NCBI GenBank assembly: GCA_030620925.1
Contig: JAUXIQ010000118.1
Location: forward strand, 1 to 6,554
Direction: 5' to 3'
Origin: Nitrospinota bacterium
GTDB taxonomy: Bacteria; JAUXIQ01
Length of the DNA: 6,554 nucleotides
Shown here one piece after another: positions 1 through 5,417 of this stretch; position 1 is the first letter of the stretch, and each line of letters begins with the position of its first letter. The position numbers were made by a program, and so were the translations under genes. The notes below the pieces were generated by a model. It did no database searches, was not told the origin of the DNA, and saw nothing but the letters and a program-made list of their open reading frames with translations.

Positions 1-1
1 A

Positions 2-689
2 TATGTCCCCGCAGACGAGATCGAAAACAGTGTCTTAATTCAATTGATACAGACCTTTGGAGATCAGGAACGACTGCAGAAGGCAGTGGAAAAAGCTACC
101 CCTGATAAGGGAAAGAGGGAGAAGATAGAGGAAGGGTTAGACATTCTGAAGAAAGACATAGAGAAGGTTAATAGACAGATAAATAAAATTGTGGAGAAGA
201 TTTCCGAGGGCAAATTATCCGATGAGGAAGCTGAGGAAAAGGAAAGCTAATCTCAAAGATCAAATATGTGGAGAAGAGGAACAACTCAAAGACCTCTCTG
301 ACCCCCCCGATCCTGCAAAGGTGAAGCGCCTCTCCAAACTGGGGCTGGCCATTCTAAAGAACGCGACTGCAAACCAGCCGGAGGCCATCTTTGAGAAATC
401 CTATGCGTAGAAACGCAACCTCCTTGAGCATGCATTCGCTGGAGAAACTGTTAACAAAGCTCGTTTGGGCGAGTATGTATGTGAGACGGGTGTTCCGGCT
501 CAGCCGTGGAACTTTGAAATCCAGGGTCTTTTGGAAAGCACTATCTTGGGTTTGCCTTTGGATGATATTTATCTGGAGGAGGCATTCAAGCTCGACCCAG
601 AATTTCAGGACATCCAGGCGGAGCTGAAGGAGATACGGGATAAAGTAGGAAGTTTTGCTCAGCGTTTACCAGGCACAACCCTTCATTGA
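2..689 (+). pseudogene. Large serine recombinase, C-terminal part, broken by a frameshift and an amber stop
   Basis: Serine recombinases of this type cut and rejoin DNA at attachment sites of phages and integrative elements. Only the part after the catalytic and recombinase domains is in the window; the gene begins to the left. The frame opens with YVPADEIENSV, typical of the segment closing the zinc-ribbon domain. A long charged coiled coil follows (about nt 100-300, with ISEGKLSDEEAEE), then a tail with KRNLLEHAFAG and ARLGEYV, resembling the family pattern KR-x-L-x-x-x-x-F-x-G followed by a G-x-Y-V/I strand. The reading frame shifts in the A-rich stretch around 236-245: the first frame stops at TAA 248-250, and homology continues in the next frame as RKANLKDQI. 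That second frame is interrupted by TAG at 408-410, then runs on to TGA at 687-689. The DNA looks more AT-rich than the genes to the right, consistent with transfer. The family call is from remembered motifs, not alignment. The catalytic serine is outside the window, and two lesions make activity unlikely. Confidence 0.75.
655..666. other. Probable integration junction between mobile element and yjbQ
   Basis: To the left of about nt 660 the sequence reads as recombinase tail on the + strand. To the right, from 661, it reads as YjbQ codons on the minus strand, and the YjbQ homology stops exactly at the LVNA residues. The last + strand recombinase codons (to 689) are simply yjbQ sequence read backwards. 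This is what an attachment-site junction of a serine-recombinase element would look like, since such enzymes are often encoded at one end of their element. No direct repeat can be tested because the other end is outside the window. An unrelated deletion or rearrangement could give the same picture. Confidence 0.5.
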
Positions 690-789
690 CGCCGCTCTCT
701 CTGACCGCCCGGTCGACTTCGGGGGTGATGTTGATGAATTCCCTGCGTTGTGACGTATCAAACCAGAGTTCCTTCCTGTAGGTTTTCAT
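661..789 (-). pseudogene. yjbQ: YjbQ-family (UPF0047) protein, 5' remnant truncated by the mobile element
   Basis: The minus strand from ATG 787-789 encodes 43 residues beginning [11 protein letters not shown], followed by [11 protein letters not shown] and ending [13 protein letters not shown], a close match to the N-terminus of YjbQ/UPF0047 proteins as I recall them. Intact members are about 130-140 residues and continue after LVNA with MHITASVF and a histidine-rich active region; some members have thiamine-phosphate synthase activity. Here the next codons (from 660 downwards) read EQNFLLYP, which is merely the antisense of the recombinase tail, so the conserved remainder is missing. A GGAGG lies just upstream, and a GTG at 796-798 is an alternative start. 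The remnant begins 51 nt after the stop of the UGSC partner gene in the same direction, so it was probably the last gene of that cluster. The frame runs on to a TGA-type end near 586 with no meaningful homology, so a functional product is unlikely. Confidence 0.8.
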
Positions 790-840
790 ATCCTCCACCC
801 GGCGTTCTTAATTTCAAAACCCGGTCCCGCATCTTCTGCC

Positions 841-1887
841 TCAGGCATCTATTAGGGGAACAGTGACGGCGCGGGTATCGGCCCCGAATGTAGGGATAAA
901 TACAGAGTGGGGTCCGGCCCCGCCGGCGACGACGATCATGATATCCTCCGGCCTGTCCGCAATAGGAATCAAATCCTCTCCCTTAAGGGGTAACCCCTGG
1001 GCCTCCCGCCTGCTTACCACTCCCTCCAGCGCTTCTGGTGAAAAATAGGAAACGTGGGCTTTCGATTTTTCGAAGAGGAAACGTTTAACCTCTTCTTTAT
1101 CGAACCCTCCCTTATGAACGATTGCCGCGTGCTCGGGGCAGAGCAGCACCAGGGGCTCGCCGCCCATGAGGATGTTGTTGGTGCCCACTGCGTTCATGGA
1201 ACCGGCGATGGTGGTGAGCACTCCTTCGGCGGTCTTGCTGTACATATCTATGGCGTTGGTGGTCCCCGCCGCTCCCACCGAAGTAACCGTGCTCTGCTCC
1301 GGAGCGAACCCCCGCTCCACGTGGAGCGGCTGCCAGGGATTCCTCTCTTCGTTCTCAGCCAGGCAAAAGCTGTATTTCCCCGGCTGACCGGCGGTGGCCC
1401 TGTCCAGCTTACCCGGAATCCCGCCACCCAGGTTCATCATGACCAGCCTCACCGCCCGGCCGATGGTGGCGTTGGCCCGGTTCCCCTGACCCAGACAGTT
1501 GTATCCCCAGTTCATTTCCAGTTTCCGGGTTACAGGCCCGTTCACTATGATGAGCGGGGATACGGGATTGGTGGTAGCCTGGAGACCGTATAGATTGAAA
1601 GGTCTTTCCGCTATGGCTCTCACCGCCGCAACTACCACCGGGAAATAATCGGGCAGGCAGCCGGCCATCACCGCGTTTACGGCTACCTTTTCCACCGTGG
1701 CTTCGGCCCATCTGGGGGGTATCACACCGATAACGTCTTGGGCGGGCAGGCTCACCGATTCGAGCATCCGCCCCACCCTCTCCTCGGTGGGTGGAACTAT
1801 TGGTAGCCCGTCCGTCTGCCCCAGGGAATAGTAGTGGTCGTTCACCACCTCCAGAAAATCGAGTTCCTCGGAAGTATCACCGCCCAT
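841..1887 (-). CDS. Conserved UGSC-associated protein, function unassigned (348 aa)
   Basis: I recognise this as a conserved family found next to UGSC selenoproteins, but no reaction is known to me. It starts at ATG 1885-1887 with AGAGGT about 9 nt upstream and ends at TGA 841-843. It appears soluble: no signal peptide and no clear membrane helix. Conspicuous blocks are TDGLPIVPPTEERV (residues 25-38), GVIPPRWAEATVEKVAVNAV (54-73), LYGLQATTNPVSPLIIVNGP (99-118), GNRANATIGRAVRL (135-148), GQPGKYSFCLAENEE (167-181) and a Gly-rich stretch near the C-terminus (IMIVVAGGAGPHS, 316-328). Four cysteines are present at 77, 131, 175 and 250; Cys175, inside a highly patterned block, is the best candidate for a functional thiol. 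It lies 36 nt downstream of the selenoprotein stop, with a terminator-like hairpin between the two, suggesting a second subunit or partner enzyme whose expression is tied to the selenoprotein. That role is inference from adjacency. Confidence 0.8.
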   Translation of the reverse strand: MGGDTSEELDFLEVVNDHYYSLGQTDGLPIVPPTEERVGRMLESVSLPAQDVIGVIPPRWAEATVEKVAVNAVMAGCLPDYFPVVVAAVRAIAERPFNLYGLQATTNPVSPLIIVNGPVTRKLEMNWGYNCLGQGNRANATIGRAVRLVMMNLGGGIPGKLDRATAGQPGKYSFCLAENEERNPWQPLHVERGFAPEQSTVTSVGAAGTTNAIDMYSKTAEGVLTTIAGSMNAVGTNNILMGGEPLVLLCPEHAAIVHKGGFDKEEVKRFLFEKSKAHVSYFSPEALEGVVSRREAQGLPLKGEDLIPIADRPEDIMIVVAGGAGPHSVFIPTFGADTRAVTVPLIDA

Positions 1888-1917
1888 GATTTAATTACCT
1901 CTTGCGTTTAGTGGGCG

Positions 1918-1939
1918 AAAAAATCACCCTTTCGGGTGA
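1918..1939 (-). terminator. Intrinsic-terminator-like hairpin overlapping the selenoprotein stop codon
   Basis: On the minus strand, arm TCACCC (1939-1934), loop GAAA (1933-1930) and arm GGGTGA (1929-1924) form a perfect 6-bp stem, followed directly by six T's (1923-1918). The TGA stop of the selenoprotein gene is the last three bases of the 3' arm. The stem is short but GC-rich with a stable GNRA-type loop. Because a gene in the same direction begins 36 nt further on, it may act as a partial terminator or attenuator rather than an operon end. Confidence 0.5.
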
Positions 1940-2475
1940 GACGTGAGGGCCTCTATTATCTCCTCCACCACCTTCCCCGCCTCATCCCTCACCGACCCCT
2001 CATCGAGGCTCCCGAAGGGGTGCGGCACCATTACTATGGGAAGGGAAGGTGTGCCCAGCGACTCGGATTCCGCCCTGCCCAGATGATAAAACTCCTGTGA
2101 ACAAACGGTTACCGTGGGTATACCGGCTTTCTCGAACTCGACCGCGTCATGGACACTCCATGACGTGCAGGAACCTCAATCCCCCAGGCCGGTGATGACC
2201 GAATCGCACCCAAGCAACTCGGCCCTAATTTCTTCAGGGGCGGGTGCCGCAACGGTGGGTTTCCTTCGCCTGGTCACGGAAGTAGAGGGGTATCGGTCCA
2301 GCAACAACTCCTCCAGGGTGGACAGCAGTATATCGAAGTTCGGTTTACCGTTATCCAACATGCCTATGTTTTTACCCTCCACGCCGCTCAGCCTGGCCGA
2401 AATATCAGTGCCGGGCATGCTGGAGGGGGCGGTGGGATCCAGCAGTTTCAGCTCCCGCGGTAATTTGTCATTCAT
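1924..2475 (-). CDS. UGSC-family selenoprotein (183 aa, Sec at residue 100 encoded by TGA)
   Basis: The gene starts at ATG 2473-2475 behind a GGAGGT 5 nt away. It reads 99 codons to an in-frame TGA (2176-2178), then another 83 sense codons to a second TGA (1924-1926). Around the internal TGA the protein reads VITGLGD-U-GSCTSWSVHD, placing the codon at the first position of the U-G-S-C motif that names the UGSC (seleno)protein family. Family landmarks lie on both sides: an N-terminal LLDPTAP, GKNIGMLDNGKPN (residues about 34-46), RRRKPTVAAPAP, then FEKAGIPTVTVC (ending Cys125) and PIVMVPHPFGSL. The redox pair is probably Sec100 and Cys103; Cys90 and Cys125 are also present. The motif followed by a helix and an AGIP-x-V-x-x-C strand recalls the U-x-x-C region of glycine/betaine reductase subunit B, so a thiol/selenol reductase-like role is plausible but unproven. 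A SECIS-like hairpin follows the TGA. No signal peptide. Automated annotation would wrongly end it at residue 99. Confidence 0.88.
2145..2178 (-). promoter_or_regulatory. Bacterial SECIS element with its selenocysteine UGA
   Basis: The TGA codon occupies 2178-2176 on the minus strand. After 10 nt comes a perfect 9-bp stem, CGTCATGGA (2165-2157) with TCCATGACG (2153-2145), closed by the 3-nt loop GTG (2156-2154). The loop begins 19 nt after the UGA and its first base is G. This meets the usual bacterial SECIS description from memory: a hairpin inside the coding region with an apical loop about 16-37 nt after UGA and a G in the first loop positions. It would recruit SelB with Sec-tRNA. The hairpin is itself coding (SWSVHDA), so it serves two constraints at once. 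Confidence 0.8.
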
Positions 2476-2526
2476 CCCGCACCTCCATAATAAGTGTGAA
2501 AAAGTATAAGGCTGCCTTCCTCGTCG

Positions 2527-3747
2527 CTACACTACTCCTTCTTCCCGCAGCTTTTCCACCTCCTCAGGACTGTAGCCCAACTCTCCGAATACCTCTTCGT
2601 TATTCTGGCCGAGCTGAGGGGCGGGGTTCCTGGGGCCGCAAGGGGTCTTTGAAAGCTTCACCGGACAACCCATGATCTTGATCTTTCCCGCCACCGGGTG
2701 ATCCTGCTCCACTAACATGTCGCCCGCCAGCACGTGCGGGTCGTTCACCAGGTCCTTGTAGGTGTAGACCGGGCAGACCAGGATGTCTTCCTTCTCCAGT
2801 ATCTCTATCCATTCGTCGGTGGTTTTGGTAAGGAACATCTTCTCTACATATTCATGAAGCTGTTCCTGGTTCTCCTGCCTCTTTGCCACTGTTTCGTATA
2901 GGGGGTCGTTCTCCAGGTGTTCCAGGTCCATTACCCGGCAGACGGCCGGCCAGCGACTATCGGTGAAGGAATCGGCGACCAGGTAAGAATCCCTGGTCTT
3001 ATAGACTCCGCATATCTCGCGCCGGTATACACCGGTATGGGAAAGGTAGTGTCCCTTGCGGCGCTTGATCTTGTCCATATCCAGGTTAGCGGTCGGCAGC
3101 ATCTCCCAGGATTGGAGGGCCATCTGGCTGTCCAGCAGAGAGACCGCGACCCTCTGACCCTCGCCGGTGCGCTCCCTGTGAAAAAGGGCAACGACTATGC
3201 CGTAAGCGCTGTTCATGCCCCCCACCTGATCGGCGATGGCAGCACCCACTGGCGTGGGCGGCGAATCGGGCCCGCCGGTAACGCTCATTATCCCGCCCAT
3301 GGCCTGGGCCATGGTATCCATTCCCGGCTTGTGAGCGTAGGGGCCTTCCTGCCCGTAACAGGAAGCCGAGCAGTAGATGATGCGGGGGTTAATCCCTGAA
3401 AGCTTTTCATAGCTGAATCCCAGCGCCCCGGCCACGCCCGGCCGGTAATTTTCCAGGAAGACGTCGCAGACCTTTGCCAGCCGGTAAATAATTTCTTTTC
3501 CCTTATCCTGCTTTATATCGACCGTGATGCTCCCCTTGTTGCGGTTCAGGGTCAGGAAGCAGAGGTTCTCTCCATTAACCAGGTAATCCTTCTCGAACCG
3601 CTCCGGGCGGCGCGTCAACTCGCCTCTGTCCGGCGGCTCAACCTTTATCACCTCGGCACCCATGTCGGCAAGCAACATGGAGCATACGGGTCCCACCTGG
3701 AATCTGGAGAGGTCCAACACCCTGATTCCCTCAAGCGGCAGTTTCAT
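2527..3747 (-). CDS. CaiB/BaiF family (class III) CoA-transferase
   Basis: Class III CoA-transferases move CoA between acyl-CoA and a carboxylic acid through a mixed anhydride on an aspartate. I place the start at ATG 3745-3747 (MKLPLEGIRVLDLS), giving 406 aa, the usual family length; a G-rich AGGGGGGAGG lies just upstream. An in-frame ATG at 3787-3789 would add 14 residues and overlap the amidase stop by 7 nt. Recognisable parts are GAEVIKVEPPDRGEL near residue 30, NRNKGSITVDIK, VFLENYRPGV, then KPGMDTMAQAMGGIMSVTGG with the expected catalytic Asp at about residue 144, the small linker region, and a typical C-terminus with LGQNNEEVFGELGYS. The substrate cannot be told from sequence. It follows the amidase by 35 nt and precedes the selenoprotein by 51 nt, so one transcript is likely. 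A plausible job is exchanging CoA onto an acid released by the amidase, which is inference. Confidence in the family is high. Confidence 0.93.
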   Translation of the reverse strand: MKLPLEGIRVLDLSRFQVGPVCSMLLADMGAEVIKVEPPDRGELTRRPERFEKDYLVNGENLCFLTLNRNKGSITVDIKQDKGKEIIYRLAKVCDVFLENYRPGVAGALGFSYEKLSGINPRIIYCSASCYGQEGPYAHKPGMDTMAQAMGGIMSVTGGPDSPPTPVGAAIADQVGGMNSAYGIVVALFHRERTGEGQRVAVSLLDSQMALQSWEMLPTANLDMDKIKRRKGHYLSHTGVYRREICGVYKTRDSYLVADSFTDSRWPAVCRVMDLEHLENDPLYETVAKRQENQEQLHEYVEKMFLTKTTDEWIEILEKEDILVCPVYTYKDLVNDPHVLAGDMLVEQDHPVAGKIKIMGCPVKLSKTPCGPRNPAPQLGQNNEEVFGELGYSPEEVEKLREEGVV

Positions 3748-3782
3748 TTCCTCCCCCCTCTTGAAAGGTAAAATATCTTTAT

Positions 3783-5195
3783 CTACCATATCTCTTTGTA
3801 TTTGTGCGCCCAGGGCAGCGCCTCTTCGAAGGCGGCCGAAGCCTTGAGCACGGTCGCCTCATCGTAGCGCCGCCCCACTATCTGTAGTCCCACGGGGAGG
3901 CCGTCTTCCGTCCACCCGCAGGGTAGGCTGGCTGCTGGCTGACCGGTGAGGTTAAAAGGAAAGGTCAGGGCAACCCAGCTCAGTGGGCCCAATTTCCTGC
4001 CTTCGATTTCATCAACCCTGGATAGCTCTGCGGAAAACGGAGGAACGGCGGTTGACGGACACAACAGCAGATCGTAGCGTTCGAAGAAGGAGTTCACCTG
4101 TCCCCAGAAAGCCTCCCGCTGGTGGCCTGCTTTGACGTAGTCGTTGGCGGTAACGTTGTCCGATGCCTGGAGCATCTCCACCAGGGTGGGGTCCATCTTC
4201 CCGCCCCACTCCTCCAGCTTACCGCCCCAGGCGCCGTAAACATCTGCCTGGGCTATGGTCATAAAAACAGCTTCCGGATCATCGAAGCCTGGGTCTTCTT
4301 CCACAAACTCGCAGCCCAGCCCCGCAAAAACCCGCGCCGCTTCCCCGGCGATGGCGCGCACCTGGGGGTCCACAGCAGCGTAGCCGAAGTCGGGCGTCCA
4401 GGCCACGCGCAGGCCCCTCACGCCGCCCTCGCACGAGTCCAGGTATGATATTCCCTGGTCGGGTAGTGAGGCGCGGTCCCGGTCATCAGGTCCGGCGATT
4501 GAGTCCATCATGAGGGCCGCGTCGCGCACGGTGCGGGTCATGGGGCCGGTGTGCGAAAAAGAACCCATCCCCGGGAAGCCTGCTCCTTTGGCCACCCTTC
4601 CGTACTGGGGCTTCAATCCGTAGACACCGCAGAAACTGGCGGGTATGCGGATGGAACCGCCGCCGTCCGTGCCCACGGCCAGGGGCCCCATACCGGTGGC
4701 CACCGCCACCCCCGCCCCGCCGCTGGAGCCGCCTGATGTGCGGTCCGTCACCCAGGGGTTATAGGTGGTGCCTAAGAGGGGGCTGTTGGTCACGCCTTTG
4801 TGTCCGAATTCGGGGGTGTTGGTCTTGCCCAGGATGATGGCGCCCGCCCCTTTCAGTTTATCCACCACCACGGCGTCCTCATCGGGAACGAAGTCCTCGA
4901 AAATTTTGGAGCCCAAGGTGGTCCTCACTCCTTTGGTGAAAACCAGGTCCTTGATGGAGACCGGAACTCCATGCAGCGGGCCCAGCTCTTCGCCGCGCCC
5001 CACGGCCTCTTCCGCCGATTTAGCGGCATCCCGCGCCGCGCCGTCGGTTAGCGTGCAAAAAGCGTTCAACTTCGGGTTCAGCTCTTCTATCCTTTCCAGG
5101 GCGGCGTCCACCGCCTCCACCGGCGAGAGCTTCTTGTCTCTTATGGCGGCAGCCATTTCCGTGGCGGGCATAAGACAGAGTTCTTTATCGGCCAT
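3783..5195 (-). CDS. Amidase-signature family hydrolase
   Basis: Amidase-signature enzymes hydrolyse C-N amide bonds with a Ser-Ser-Lys triad and act in the cytoplasm. All three residues are visible: Lys82 in GVPVSIKD, Ser157 in TSGGSSGGAG and Ser181 in GTDGGGSIRIPA (numbering from the chosen start). The ATG at 5193-5195 gives 470 aa and has a GGGGGATGGA stretch upstream; ATG 5208-5210 would add MGDGL but has only a weak ribosome site. Length and architecture are full for the family. There is an N-terminal helical region (MPATEMAAAIRDKKLSPVEA), the signature core, and a C-terminal region with NLTGQPAASLPCGW and GLPVGLQIVGRRYDEATVL. It resembles GatA, but no gatB or gatC lies alongside and the CoA-transferase follows directly. 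A catabolic amidase (for example on an aryl or alkyl amide) is more likely than the tRNA amidotransferase subunit. It appears to be the first gene of the minus-strand cluster. Confidence 0.93.
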   Translation of the reverse strand: MADKELCLMPATEMAAAIRDKKLSPVEAVDAALERIEELNPKLNAFCTLTDGAARDAAKSAEEAVGRGEELGPLHGVPVSIKDLVFTKGVRTTLGSKIFEDFVPDEDAVVVDKLKGAGAIILGKTNTPEFGHKGVTNSPLLGTTYNPWVTDRTSGGSSGGAGVAVATGMGPLAVGTDGGGSIRIPASFCGVYGLKPQYGRVAKGAGFPGMGSFSHTGPMTRTVRDAALMMDSIAGPDDRDRASLPDQGISYLDSCEGGVRGLRVAWTPDFGYAAVDPQVRAIAGEAARVFAGLGCEFVEEDPGFDDPEAVFMTIAQADVYGAWGGKLEEWGGKMDPTLVEMLQASDNVTANDYVKAGHQREAFWGQVNSFFERYDLLLCPSTAVPPFSAELSRVDEIEGRKLGPLSWVALTFPFNLTGQPAASLPCGWTEDGLPVGLQIVGRRYDEATVLKASAAFEEALPWAHKYKEIW

Positions 5196-5257
5196 GAGTC
5201 CATCCCCCATTCTTCATTTCAGGTGTTTTCAGATCGATCGACAATGACAACGATACA

Positions 5258-5285
5258 AGTTTAATCGAACTCCACTATTTTGCAA
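5258..5285 (-). promoter_or_regulatory. Candidate sigma70-type promoter for the amidase cluster
   Basis: Reading the minus strand, TTGCAA (5285-5280), a 16-nt spacer and TAAACT (5263-5258) give a weak -35/-10 pair about 60 nt before the amidase start. Each hexamer matches consensus at about four positions. Position and AT-richness are right, but many such pairs occur by chance. Confidence 0.25.
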
Positions 5286-5319
5286 TTAAAAAGGTCCATG
5301 TATCAACCCGATTTATTGA

Positions 5320-5348
5320 TTGATATTAAAATATCGTTCCGCTAAAGT
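5320..5348 (+). promoter_or_regulatory. Candidate sigma70-type promoter for the zinc-ribbon cyclase gene
   Basis: TTGATA (5320-5325) is five of six to the -35 consensus. It is followed by an exact 17-nt spacer and TAAAGT (5343-5348), four of six to the -10 consensus. Transcription would start about 60 nt before the ATG at 5418. A second possible -10, TATAAA, lies at 5351-5356 without a good -35. The region is the most AT-rich part of the intergenic space. Confidence 0.35.
5322..5335. repeat. Small palindrome inside the candidate promoter
   Basis: GATATT (5322-5327) and its exact reverse complement AATATC (5330-5335) are separated by AA. The palindrome overlaps the end of the proposed -35 and the spacer, where a repressor operator often sits. 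With only 6-bp AT-rich arms it could be accidental. Confidence 0.3.
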
Positions 5349-5417
5349 TATATAAAATAACGACCAAGTATCTCCACGAGAGAGCATTTCAACAATTTCC
5401 GAAGAGAGCCGACGCAA

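Noticed and set aside
236-245. Programmed ribosomal frameshift in the recombinase
   Set aside because: There is an A-rich run but no clear slippery heptamer with a stimulatory structure, and a further stop follows in the new frame.
408-410. Amber TAG in the recombinase read as pyrrolysine
   Set aside because: The same gene also has a frameshift and its neighbour is truncated, so decay is simpler. Other genes here (CoA-transferase, amidase) use TAG as a normal stop.
1054-1593. 179-codon + strand open frame opposite the UGSC partner
   Set aside because: It is antisense to a well-conserved protein, has no recognisable motifs, and its composition mirrors the codon bias of the opposite strand.
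2176-2178. TGA as a simple stop or nonsense mutation in the UGSC gene
   Set aside because: The frame stays open and family-like for 83 codons beyond it, the codon sits at the known Sec position, and a correctly spaced hairpin follows.
2114-2509. 131-codon + strand open frame opposite the selenoprotein
   Set aside because: It is low-complexity Ser-rich antisense translation with no family signal; the minus-strand gene explains the region.
2917-3399. 160-codon + strand open frame opposite the CoA-transferase
   Set aside because: It is a shadow of a full-length CaiB/BaiF gene.
3783-5195. Assignment of the amidase as GatA
   Set aside because: The catalytic signature is shared by the whole family, no gatB or gatC is adjacent, and the neighbours are catabolic.
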